From Maribacter litopenaei (GTDB lineage Bacteria; Bacteroidota; Bacteroidia; Flavobacteriales; Flavobacteriaceae), in contig NZ_CP104205.1 of the NCBI RefSeq assembly GCF_025244665.1, positions 3,593,001 to 3,657,000 of the forward strand: DNA of 64,000 bases, given 5' to 3'. Positions 9,932-19,172 of the stretch are shown piece by piece. Below the pieces are notes generated by a model, which saw nothing but the letters and a program-made list of their open reading frames with translations, made no database searches and was not told the DNA's origin. A program made the position numbers and the translations under genes. Positions within the stretch are counted from its first letter, which is position 1. The number at the start of each line of letters is the position of its first letter.

Positions 9932-10735
9932 ATGAAAACACATCAAAAAATTATCAAAAGTTGTCTTTTTATTTTAATTACAATGTTGGTGCTCACCGTT
10001 GAGGCCCAAGATAAAAACACCTCCTATGTGGTATGCACCTATATGAAAGCCAAACCGGGTATGGAACAGGATTATAAAGCGTTGGCCCAAGTGTGGAAAA
10101 AAATATACAAAAACCTCGAGCGAGATTCAATTGCTTGGGCCTTGTACGAGGTGCCAACAAATGCTGGAGTTCAAGGAAAATACCATTACGTAGGCGCTAT
10201 CTTTTTTGGTAGCCAAAAAGGAATGGCAGATTATTATGGGGATAAACAACTTTTCAATAACACGAAAGGACTTTCACCGAATGAAATAAACCTAATGCAA
10301 AGATCTGATGAAATCCGTGAAGTAATTCGGGAGGATGTCATGATCTGGCGTGGTGTAGTCAGAAACAAAGTGAGCTATCCAAAATACCTATGGGTGGAGC
10401 AGCACAAACTAAACCCTAACGAAAGAGGTAAGGATTATTTGGACATGACGGGAAAAGTAACTGTCCCTGTCATTAGGAAGATGGTCGATGCTGAAGACTT
10501 GGAAGCCATGTACGTGTTTCAAAGAAGATTACCTTCCGGAACCAGTGCCGATTTTAATCTTTTCCGTATCCTTGGATTTACAAGTTTTGAGAAATTATTG
10601 GCCTATCCGGAAATCTCAAACAAAGTCTTTTCCGAAATCAATTCCAACTTGATTGGCTATGACTGGAAGCCGGACATTACAGAATTAGTGGCCGAAGAAC
10701 TTTGGAAACTTGTGGACACCACCTTTGAGCAATAG
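9932..10735 (+). CDS. Secreted NIPSNAP/dimeric-barrel-like protein of unknown function
   Basis: 267 residues, intact. The signal peptide (MKTHQKIIKSCLFILITMLV to VEAQ) is followed by two halves of similar size. The first (SYVVCTYMKAKPGMEQDYKA ... WALYEVP) resembles a ferredoxin-like alpha/beta barrel strand-helix pattern of the NIPSNAP or antibiotic-monooxygenase type. The second is headed by YLWVEQHKLNPNERGKDYLD. No catalytic motif is visible. It is divergent from the LytTR kinase/regulator pair with a 221-bp shared upstream region, so it could be a target of that system. It is closed by a strong terminator. Confidence 0.6.
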   Translation: MKTHQKIIKSCLFILITMLVLTVEAQDKNTSYVVCTYMKAKPGMEQDYKALAQVWKKIYKNLERDSIAWALYEVPTNAGVQGKYHYVGAIFFGSQKGMADYYGDKQLFNNTKGLSPNEINLMQRSDEIREVIREDVMIWRGVVRNKVSYPKYLWVEQHKLNPNERGKDYLDMTGKVTVPVIRKMVDAEDLEAMYVFQRRLPSGTSADFNLFRILGFTSFEKLLAYPEISNKVFSEINSNLIGYDWKPDITELVAEELWKLVDTTFEQ

Positions 10736-10744
10736 ACAGAAATT

Positions 10745-10776
10745 AAAAAGCCCATACTAAAACGTATGGGCTTTTT
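10745..10776 (+). terminator. Strong rho-independent terminator
   Basis: Perfect 13-bp stem (AAAAAGCCCATAC / GTATGGGCTTTTT) with a 6-nt loop and terminal T run, 9 bp past the stop of the secreted protein gene. The A run on the other arm makes it bidirectional-looking. Confidence 0.92.
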
Positions 10777-10966
10777 GTGCGTTATATTAAATATCATGAT
10801 AACCCTATCTATCCCTTGGTCGATCATCCCTGCCACTCAACTTTTATTCTTCACAGACTTTTAATGTTTTATTTATTTGGGCTCCTATTATCTCAAACGA
10901 TATTGTTTGAAATAAGCATAAATGGAATACTGCCTTCCCAAAGGGTGGTGTTCGAAAAGCCTACTT

Positions 10967-13364
10967 ATGAAGCATTCTACAAGACTACCCTCTTTAAAGG
11001 GGCATTGGTTTTTTTTGGTTGTACTTTTAAATAGTACGGTACTCCTAAAAGCCCAGTCACACCAAAATGAAATCATATCCTTACGTTCAAAAGCCTTGAT
11101 CTATTTTGCAGACCAAAAGCAATTTGAGTTCAACGAAGTTCTTGACAATGCAGACCTTTCATTTATTCCACTTACCGACATAAAGGAAAATGTAGGATTT
11201 TCCAACTCACATTATTGGTTAAAATTCACGTTGGTAAACCCAACGGACCAGCAGGCCAGTTATTTTCCGGAGACGGCCGGACCCATTACAGATATAGCAA
11301 CGCTATATTTAATTGACGGTGATGGACAAAATGTAGAAAGACAATATTCAGGTGATAAGATACCCTTTGACCGAGAAATCGGTTAAAAATCGTAAATCCG
11401 TTTTTGAAATAAATCTAAAACCCTACCAAAAAAAAGAGGCCTATATTCACATAAAAAGTGATGGGGAGGTGGTTATGTTGCCGCTTAATCTCTACCCTCA
11501 AAATCAATTCTATGAACTATCTTACAAGGAGCAGATATTTTTTGGCTTCTTTTACGGAATCCTAGTATTGGCCTGCATCATTTATCTGTTTTTCTTTATT
11601 GCCTTAAAGGACAAGGCATTTGTGCATTACGGATTCTATGTGCTTTTTATAGCTTTGATGCAATTTTCTCTAGACGGTTTCTTCCACGAGTATTTTACAC
11701 CTGAGGGAGGATGGTTATCGGATAGAGCTGTTTTACTTACGGCATTTATTTCTCTTTTTTTCTTTGGCAGATATGGTGACACCTTTTTAAACTTAAAAAC
11801 GAACGCTTATTTTTTACATATTGCTGGAAACATTTTGAGCATGGCGGTCGCCCTTGGATTTTTAGTTTTGGTTTTTGTTCCTACCTCATTGACCCTGTCA
11901 TATCCATTGGCCAATTTCATTGGAGTGATGGTACTGGCCCATATGGTCACCTGTCTTGTAATCATGAAAGGAAAAAATATTAAAATAGATCCTTACTTTA
12001 TAATGGGTATTGTCTTTTTGGTGGTGGGTTTTGTAGTTTTCATCCTTAACAATTTTAATATAATTGACAATTCTTTCTTTACCAACAACGGTGCGAAATT
12101 TGGGATTGGCCTTGAAATAATTTTCCTATCCATTTCCATGAGTAATAGAATTAGGGACTTGCGCATGGAAAATGAGCAGAATCAGCTTCTTGCCCTGCAA
12201 AGGGCGGAGGATATGAATGAAATAAAATCCTCGTTCCTGTCCAACATAAGTCATGAGCTAAGAACACCATTAAACCTTATCATGGGAGTGGCCTCATCGC
12301 TTCAACAAAATAAGGACGAAGAAAATCTTCAGGAAAAATGTAAGCTTATATTAAATTCTTCAGAAAACCTTTTAGGATATATCGAAGATATTTTGGATTT
12401 TACAGTGATAGAAAAAGGTGATCAAGAGCTTAGGGAAACCTCTTTCAACCTGGTTACTTCCTTGGAAAGGATTATAAATACCCAAAAGAAAAAGGCCGAA
12501 GCGAAAGACCTTAAATTTTCGGTAGTTGGGTTTGAAGCCCTTCCAAAAAGGATCATTGGTGATAAGGGAAAATTGGCGCAAATATTAAATCATCTATTGG
12601 ATAATGCGATAAAGTTCACTAATCAAGGTGGTATAGAGATCCTATTGGGATGCAAACGCAAAGGGAGGAAAAACATGGTATTCGATATCACCATCAAGGA
12701 TACTGGAATAGGTATTTCCGAAGAAAAAATGAGTACCATTTTTGAGTCTTTTACTAAAAAGTCGTTTCGGGACAGAAGAGAGTTTAGCGGTTTGGGACTT
12801 GGCCTTTTCATAGTCAAGAACTTCGTTGAATTACAGGGGGGTACAATCACTCTTAAAAACAATTCCACAAAAGGGGTAACGTGTAACGTATCATTGTCCT
12901 ATAAGGTGGAAGAAGAGGCAGAACTTCCCAAACAAGAATTAGTTCCAGTAAATGGGATGTTTGCCTTGGAAGGTAGAACAATTCTTTTGGCCGAGGATAA
13001 TAGAATGAATCAGACGGTGGTAAAACTATTATTCAAGAAATGGAACAATTTGAACTTGATAATAGCAAATAATGGAAAAGAGGCCTTGGAGCAATTGGAA
13101 AAACAGAAGGTCGATCTTATCCTTATGGACCTTCAAATGCCGGAAATGGACGGTTTTGAGGCAACATCAAAGATTCGGGGCGGCAGGGCCAATTGTCCTA
13201 TGGAGATTCCAATTATAGTCGTTTCTGCTGACAATACAAGCAAGACCCGAAAGGAAATCTTCCGACTTGGTGCGGACGATTTTGTCACTAAGCCAATTAA
13301 CGGAGAGCTACTGCTGTCAAAGATGAACAAATATCTAAGCGCAAAAGCCTCGTTTGTAGCATAA
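10967..13364 (+). CDS. 7TMR-DISM hybrid histidine kinase with receiver domain, frameshifted
   Basis: About 799 residues. The likely start is MKHSTRLPSLKG, followed by a hydrophobic segment (HWFFLVVLLNSTVLLKAQS). A periplasmic 7TMR-DISMED2 domain (SNSHYWLKFTLVNPTDQQAS) breaks at about 11382-11386, where the frame shifts into NRKSVFEINLKPYQKKEAYI. Then come seven membrane helices, HisKA with SSFLSNISHELRTPLNLIMG, HATPase_c with ILNHLLDNAIKFTN and FSGLGLGLFIVKNF, and a C-terminal REC domain with phosphoacceptor LILMDLQMPEMDG and a final VTKPI. No output domain is attached, so it should relay to a separate phosphotransfer or response protein. It is the last chromosomal gene before island 1. Confidence 0.87.
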
Positions 13365-13514
13365 GCAATAGGTTGTTCAAGTTCCTCTACTTACAGTGCT
13401 TGTTTGAAGTTCATAAATCAATCCAATACTAGCGACAATCTTAGTGCTTCTTGAAATGTATTTTTACTGAATAATATTTGGAACAAAAGAAGTTAAATAC
13501 AGGGAGTTAAAACA

Positions 13515-13544
13515 AAAAAGCCCTAGCGAATGCTAAGACTTTTT
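13515..13544. terminator. Imperfect hairpin with A/T flanks at the left island edge
   Basis: AAAAAGCCCTAGC and GCTAAGACTTTTT pair with two mismatches around a GAAT loop. It lies just outside the tRNA-3'-end copy at 13554 and may be the displaced terminator of the tRNA gene. The rest of 13365-13514 shows no gene. Confidence 0.4.
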
Positions 13545-13553
13545 GACTTCTCC

Positions 13554-13580
13554 AGTGATCCCACCTGGGCTCGAACCAGG
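13554..13580 (-). repeat. attL-like tRNA 3'-end fragment (27 bp)
   Basis: Read on the minus strand this is a tRNA T-arm (CCTGG / CCAGG around TTCGAGC) plus the 3' acceptor strand. The next bases are unrelated to tRNA. It is identical to 30229-30255 and differs from the intact tRNA at 49736-49812 by a compensated T-stem pair. Confidence 0.85.
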
Positions 13581-13628
13581 GGAGGTAACTTATTAAAATC
13601 CAAATATTTATAATTATACCTAATTAAT

Positions 13629-13648
13629 GGGTGTCCGAATTGTATGCC
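13629..13648 (-). promoter_or_regulatory. Candidate integrase arm-type sites, left end of island 1
   Basis: On the minus strand, GGCATACAATTC (13637-13648) is followed by GGACACC (13629-13635). Both words recur at the other end of the island at 30042-30104 in the opposite orientation. Confidence 0.55.
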
Positions 13649-13664
13649 TTTTTCTATTAATTTT

Positions 13665-14186
13665 TTAGTTCCAGTAATTATAATTAAAAATTTCAAGAAA
13701 GTCGATAGTATATTTAAAATCCGCTCGGTTTATAAAAATTTCTAGGTCTTTTAAACTTGGAACAAAAACCTTCAAATGTTCTTCATTTTCATTCTCATCG
13801 TAATCCAAATAGTCTGTTAAAAAACAAACATATACATCAGCTCCAAAAGATTTGTTTTTAGAAATCCAATTTTTTAAATCGGAATCAGAATTTGCTATTT
13901 TGTGATAGTCAAGAACCTCTTGTTCAAAATATCTTTCATTTCTGTGAAATTTAGAAATCTTATCAAGTGTAACATATAAATCTAAAAATATACGGTCTTT
14001 ACCTGACCTCCAAAATAGTGGTAAAATAATATCTGATAACTGTTTTTGCCCATCTGAATTTCGACTTCGCTCAAGATTGTAAATTGATTTATTTTTCTCT
14101 GTGTATTTTAAAAGCCACCACTGTATTTTATCCATAGAATAAATATGGTTTTGACTTAAGGCCTGAAAATCCTTAATCCAGTTCAA
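13665..14186 (-). CDS. Hypothetical protein, island 1
   Basis: 173 residues from a TTG; no family recognised. It is rich in aromatic and acidic residues (WISKNKSFGADVYVCFLTDY, LDYDENENEEHLKVF) and contains WWLLKYTEKNKSIYNLERS. An upstream ATG at about 14201 starts MSLV in another frame and would join after one base correction, so the native start may be there. It is the last gene on the minus strand downstream of the restriction-modification operon. It and its neighbour at 14235-14636 may be a two-gene unit at the island edge, where immunity or toxin genes are often found; nothing in the sequence proves that. Confidence 0.5.
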   Translation of the reverse strand: MNWIKDFQALSQNHIYSMDKIQWWLLKYTEKNKSIYNLERSRNSDGQKQLSDIILPLFWRSGKDRIFLDLYVTLDKISKFHRNERYFEQEVLDYHKIANSDSDLKNWISKNKSFGADVYVCFLTDYLDYDENENEEHLKVFVPSLKDLEIFINRADFKYTIDFLEIFNYNYWN

Positions 14187-14234
14187 ACCAAGCTCATTTT
14201 GTTAGTTTTAAAATCTCCCAATTAGTTGCCTTTA

Positions 14235-14636
14235 TTATATTTGCCTGATTTCTTCACTTGACGTTTTCAAAATTTCTAGAATACATTGTTCATATTCCTT
14301 GATTGTATTTTCCCTTTCAATTACTATGGGATTATTGGAAAAAGCTATTATCGATTCTTTGATAGTTTTAAAAACAGCAACATAGTATAATATTTTAGGC
14401 TTTTCTATGGCCAAAAAAGGATTGTTTTCGGCTAATCTGAAATTTACAGGCCTCCTCCCAGTTCTCTTAAATGACAAATAATATAGTCCTTCAGCCAGTT
14501 TATCATATCCATTTTCAAGATAATTCGGGTCTCCAATCTTATTGCCGTAGACAATATCGGCTAAAATTAGAGCAGCCTCCTTTTCATCTTTACTAAGTTT
14601 ATTCGGATCCTTTTTGAAAAAGTTTAAAATATTCAT
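14235..14636 (-). CDS. Hypothetical protein, island 1
   Basis: 133 residues, soluble, start MNILNFFKKDPNKLSKDEKE. A helical protein with no membrane segment or known motif. The middle (YDKLAEGLYYLSFKRTGRRP) and the C-terminus (ERENTIKEYEQCILEILKTS) look amphipathic. It is 76 bp downstream of hsdR on the same strand, so it may be read with it or from its own promoter. Its short length and position next to 13665-14186 fit a small accessory or immunity-type protein, but the sequence does not say what it does. Confidence 0.5.
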   Translation of the reverse strand: MNILNFFKKDPNKLSKDEKEAALILADIVYGNKIGDPNYLENGYDKLAEGLYYLSFKRTGRRPVNFRLAENNPFLAIEKPKILYYVAVFKTIKESIIAFSNNPIVIERENTIKEYEQCILEILKTSSEEIRQI

Positions 14637-14712
14637 TATGATAAAATTTTAATGCGGTTATTCAACAATCCTAGTATTTGATAATCTTGGGGGAACATTT
14701 AGAATATCAAAT

Positions 14713-17103
14713 TTAACTAGCCTCACCCTCATATAGCCGTTTCTGAAACCCTATAAAGGAATCCCTTATAGAAGTAATGTCCCCCAATTCCCGTTTGGCA
14801 TCAGCAATAGCCCTGTATTTTAAAATTAATAATGGTGAAATTTTGGAATCATCCAGTTCCTCTACCCCATCTTTTACATACTGATCCAAAACGAAATTCA
14901 AAAACTCCTGTTGCTTTGGGTTGTAGTCATTTAGGTGGATTTTAGCACGATTGGCACGGATTGACCTTGATACCAACTTTTTCTCATAGGCTATATACTT
15001 AAGTACGTCATAAAGGTCACTATCTTCCCCGTGAACTAACTTCCTTAAATCTTCCAATTGGTCATGTGTATATCCCTTTTCGGAAAGTTCTTCCAATAAT
15101 TTTCTTCGTGTGGATGGCAAACTCCATATTTTTCTTAACTCATCCTCATTTTTAAATAAAGTAGGAAGGTCTCCAAATAATTGTTTTACAAATTGTTCTG
15201 CCGAGATAGGTGTACCATTAGGGCTCCAAAATGAGGTCTTTACCATAGAATCCAACTCCCTAACTTTATTATCCGAAAGAGTAACCTTTATAATTTTTTT
15301 TGGAGGTTCATCACAAACGCATGGGTCATTATTGCATACCTCACAAAGTGCATCCGGTTCTTTGACACAGCCACATGGTTTGGGCTGCCCACATGTATTA
15401 CATATTGCTTTACCTTTTTCCCTCTTTTCGTAGGGTTCCGGTTCCAAGGGTTCCCCGTCCCATTCCGGGTCCTTAAAGTGTTCGTGGGCCTTTACAAAAT
15501 CAAAAAGGGTAAAATATTCCTTACCATCGAAAAGACGGGTTCCGCGTCCTACGATTTGCTTAAACTCGACCATGGATTTAACGGGCCTAAGCAAAACAAT
15601 ATTTCTTATTTCCGGTGCATCTACGCCCGTACTTAGTTTTTTGGAAGTGGTAAGTATGGTGGGAATACTCTTTTCGTTATCCTGAAAATCCCGTAGGTGC
15701 TTCTCCCCAACTTTATGGTCATCCGCTGTAACCCTATGGCAATAATTGGGGTTTTTGCTATCGGCATATTGGTTGATTAAATCCCGTATGGCTGCTGCGT
15801 GTATTTGGGTGGCACAAAAAACCAAAGTTTTCTGTTTTTGGTTTATTCGTTCCATGAACAGCTTAACCCTATATTCTTCACGTGCCTTAATTTCAATTAT
15901 ACGGTTAAAATCTGCCTCTGTATATTTTCTATCCGTTTCAATTTCGCCTTCTACATCGTCATCGTCCGTGAATTCATATTCATCTATTGTAGTACTTATT
16001 TGTTTTACTTTAAATGGAGTTAGGAATCCATCATTAATTCCCTGTTTAAGGGAATAGGTATATACAGGCTCTCCAAAATATTTATAGGTGTCGCCATTGA
16101 CATCACGTCTAGGGGTTGCCGTTAGTCCCAATTGTACAGCAGGTCTAAAATATTCCATGATGGCACGCCAAGAGCTTTCATCATTGGCTCCTCCTCGATG
16201 ACATTCGTCGATAATTATAAAGTCAAAAAAGTCCTTTTCATATTCCCCAAAGTAGGGGCTATCATTTGGCCCTGACATAAACGTCCGGAAGATGGTAAAA
16301 AAGATGCTTCCATTCTTGGGAATACGTCCCTTTTTCCGGATTTCACTTGGCTCAATCCTTACCTTGATATTCTCATCAATACTATCAAAAGCATTAAAGG
16401 AATTGAATGCTTGGTCAGCCAAAATGTTTCTATCAGCAAGAAATAGAATTCTTGGGCTACGCTGCCCATCCCTTTTTAAATTCCATTTTGCATGAAACAA
16501 TTTCCATGCAATCCGGAAGGAAATAGCTGTTTTTCCAGTACCTGTTGCCAAGGTTAACAGTATTCTGCTCTTCTTCTCGGCAATGGCTTCCAAGACCTTG
16601 GTAATAGCATTGTTTTGGTAATACCGGGGTTGCCAAGTACCACTTCTATCCTCAAAGGGCACACTGAAAATACGTTCTTTCCAGTCTGAAATCTCGACTT
16701 TGTATTCTTCCTTAGGCGGTGGAAAGGTCATGTCCCAAAGCTCTTGGGGCGAAGGGAATTTGGAAACATCGCCCTCCGTGCCTTCCTCCATGTCCACGCC
16801 ATAAATCTTTAGCCCATTGGTAGCATAGGAATATCTAATGTTCAAGCGTTCCGCATAGTCTTTGGCCTGACCTAGTCCCGAAGTGTAATACGCATCCCTC
16901 TTTTTGGCCTCAATAAGACCTAAATTCCTGTTTTTAAAGATGAGTACATAGTCTGCCCGAAGTTGCGAATAGTTACGGACTCCTGGCTTTTCCTTATTGG
17001 TTATTGGATATTGTTTAAAAATACGGGAACCCTCAACAGTGCCCCAGCCAGCCTCTCGTAAGGCAGGGTCTATATATTCAAATTCTGTTTGGGCTTCGTT
17101 CAT
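14713..17103 (-). CDS. hsdR: Type I restriction enzyme, R subunit (HsdR)
   Basis: 796 intact residues. The N-terminal PD-(D/E)xK nuclease core is visible: D51 in RADYVLIF and E65-A-K67 in GLIEAKK. The SF2 translocase follows, with Walker A ATGTGKT (186-192), DECH (299-302) and TATPRR (328-333). A cysteine-rich insert (CNTCGQPKPCGC, then CEVCNNDPCVC) near residue 580 probably binds zinc and is seen in one HsdR branch. The C-terminal helical part should contact HsdM. It cuts unmodified DNA after ATP-driven translocation, in complex with HsdM and HsdS. The start abuts the stop of the KAP gene, so it is co-transcribed with it. Confidence 0.95.
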   Translation of the reverse strand: MNEAQTEFEYIDPALREAGWGTVEGSRIFKQYPITNKEKPGVRNYSQLRADYVLIFKNRNLGLIEAKKRDAYYTSGLGQAKDYAERLNIRYSYATNGLKIYGVDMEEGTEGDVSKFPSPQELWDMTFPPPKEEYKVEISDWKERIFSVPFEDRSGTWQPRYYQNNAITKVLEAIAEKKSRILLTLATGTGKTAISFRIAWKLFHAKWNLKRDGQRSPRILFLADRNILADQAFNSFNAFDSIDENIKVRIEPSEIRKKGRIPKNGSIFFTIFRTFMSGPNDSPYFGEYEKDFFDFIIIDECHRGGANDESSWRAIMEYFRPAVQLGLTATPRRDVNGDTYKYFGEPVYTYSLKQGINDGFLTPFKVKQISTTIDEYEFTDDDDVEGEIETDRKYTEADFNRIIEIKAREEYRVKLFMERINQKQKTLVFCATQIHAAAIRDLINQYADSKNPNYCHRVTADDHKVGEKHLRDFQDNEKSIPTILTTSKKLSTGVDAPEIRNIVLLRPVKSMVEFKQIVGRGTRLFDGKEYFTLFDFVKAHEHFKDPEWDGEPLEPEPYEKREKGKAICNTCGQPKPCGCVKEPDALCEVCNNDPCVCDEPPKKIIKVTLSDNKVRELDSMVKTSFWSPNGTPISAEQFVKQLFGDLPTLFKNEDELRKIWSLPSTRRKLLEELSEKGYTHDQLEDLRKLVHGEDSDLYDVLKYIAYEKKLVSRSIRANRAKIHLNDYNPKQQEFLNFVLDQYVKDGVEELDDSKISPLLILKYRAIADAKRELGDITSIRDSFIGFQKRLYEGEAS

Positions 17104-18521
17104 TTATTGGGTGCTGGAGTTTCTCAATTTTTCCGTCAAATCTATACGTTTCATTATCCAATCCAATCCTATGTCATTTATATTCATGTTGTTTATCCTG
17201 TTGGTAAAATATGCCTCGAAAGTTGATTGGTCATAGTTTGTTGTCAAACTCAAGTTATATCTTGAATTTTCAATCCTAACTAATTCTCTAGGACTATGTA
17301 CATCACCAAGATACTGACAATACGTATATAAAAATGTACCAAATACAAAGCTTAGATATCTTTTTTGTTCCTCTTCATTCCCTGGAAGTATTCTATACTC
17401 CTCTTCTAACTTTTTTACCAATTCATGAGGCTTAATGTCCTTACCCGCGATTTTCTGCAGCAAAGAAACATTAAAGCGTTTAAGCAAGATAATAACGACT
17501 GCAATCTCGGGGAAGGTAAACTGCTTCTCTCCAAAAGTGCTTACATAAATCTTTAAATGGGATATAATCTTTTCCAAATCCCTTAAGCTAGGCGACTTGC
17601 TTAGAATTAAAAAACGCATAGAGTTGACAAGGTCTTTAAACTCATATTGTAAATCACCAAGCCTTCTTTTTTCCTGTCTGTAGAAATCATGTATTCCGTA
17701 ATATTCGAAATAGTAGCGAATCACTTCTTCATCGTTCGGTTTGGGAATTGTGTATTCCAAATCAATGAACCTCGTTAAATACTCCTTTGCGTCAAAGTTT
17801 TCGCTCCCATAGACCCCTTTAATTGCATAACAGAGTTGCTCTTTATCGATTGAAAGGACGAAAACAATACCGGGCACGTTAAAGAAATGTTTTATTTTTT
17901 CCGAATCTTAACGCTGTAATTAGGTCTGCACCTGTCCAATTCATCAATAAAGAAAACTATAGGTTTATCATCATCAACCCCCTCGGCGAATTTTTGTAGC
18001 GTTTCTCTAAATTCAAGGATGCCCTTTTTCCTTTCCTTTATTTCTTTTAAACTTGACTCAACTTCATCTGTAGTAAATTCAACACCAGCCTTAATTACTT
18101 CACTAATTGCTTCATCACCAACTAATTTCGCTGCCGCTCCTTTTATGGCTGCAGGAGCAACCTTACTCATAAATTTGGCAGTTTTCCCTACCAAATCATC
18201 AAAATTCCTTTTCGATTTGTCTCTCAACTCGCTTAGCTCAGAAATTAAGGCCAAAATAACCTCATCCTGAAAATCATTCTCCCACGCATTAAAATAAAGG
18301 GTGCTAAATTCTTCATTTTTAAGCTTCTGCTGCCACATCTTTATAAAAGTAGTCTTACCATGACCCCAACCATTATCAATGGCCAAAACAAAACCGTCAG
18401 AATAATTTTCTACGATATTGGTTAGCACATCAGCATATTGTTCCCTTTCCAGCTTACAGTTTAAAAAAGGATTGTCCTCTGGTATTTCCAAGGGTTTATG
18501 TGAAAGCCTTTTACTTTCCAT
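17104..18521 (-). CDS. KAP-family P-loop NTPase in the R-M operon, frameshifted
   Basis: About 472 residues after repair. Walker A is AIDNGWGHGKTTFIKMW (about residues 47-63). Walker B is IVFFIDELDRCRPNYSV, the signature of KAP ATPases. The frame breaks at about 17900-17908 and resumes as KIKHFFNVPGIVFVLSIDK, the conserved KAP segment following Walker B. The GAAAKLVG region between them could be a membrane-associated helical insertion. KAP NTPases are recurrent in phage-defence loci. Here the gene overlaps the upstream glycosylase-like gene by 11 nt and abuts hsdR, which places it functionally inside the type I operon. Its exact role is unknown. Confidence 0.83.
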
Positions 18522-19172
18522 AGCGCTCTTTTAATTGCTTTCTTACCTTTGCCCAAATGTCATTTCGGAATTGGACGCTATATGTGCGCCAGGGTGTGGT
18601 ACACATCCAAACGGATATTCCCCAAAAAGTAAGCCCGTATAGCCATATACCTTTCTATTTCCCTTTTCATTTAGCACTACTTCCTTTTTTAGGTCATTAA
18701 TGTGGCCTTTTTTCAATGGGTTCGGGTTGCCCATCATAATACACCATGAAGGTTTGACAAAATGCATGTATTCTTCAAATAAAGGAATACCGAGTTCCCA
18801 ATCCGAATACACAAAACGCTTCATGTCCGGGCTTCTAAAAAAACATAGATTTGAATAGTTAAGGTCTTCTATCTCCACGTCAAAGTGTTCCCTAAAATAG
18901 TTTCTACTATGGGTAACAAACTTCCAGTTACGGCCCTTTTCCCTTCTATCCGGAGGGTACACCGTTTGTTGGTTTATGTCATTCCCGCCCCAATTTAAGC
19001 CAAATACCAAGCCTTCCCCTTTTTTTATGGGTGTTTCACAAATGGCGAAATTCCAGTTTTCATTGGGGTATTTTTTGTGGGTTTCCGAATTGGCAAACGC
19101 CCGTTTCGTCTTCTCCAACAATTTATAGAAAAAGGCTTCTTCCTCTGTTAGGTATGCGAGGTTTGTACTCAT
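18511..19172 (-). CDS. Uracil-DNA-glycosylase-superfamily-like protein in the R-M operon, probable C-terminal frameshift
   Basis: About 220 residues when repaired. The layout resembles the UDG fold: GLVFGLNWGG (compare the GxNPG active-site loop), LNYSNLCFFRSPD in the middle, WCIMMGNPNPL, and FGCVPHPGAHI near the end (compare the HPS/HPG leucine-loop region). One frame stops at 18543, but the adjacent frame continues as FRNDIWAKVRKQLKERYGK to TAA at 18511-18513, so an extra base near 18572 is likely. The start overlaps the hsdS stop by 4 nt and the end overlaps the KAP start. A base-excising or base-sensing role against modified phage DNA would fit, but the superfamily call is by motif only. 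Confidence 0.55.

Noticed and set aside
10777..11034. Plus-strand ORF before the hybrid kinase
   Set aside because: Overlaps the start of the kinase gene in another frame and has no recognisable features.
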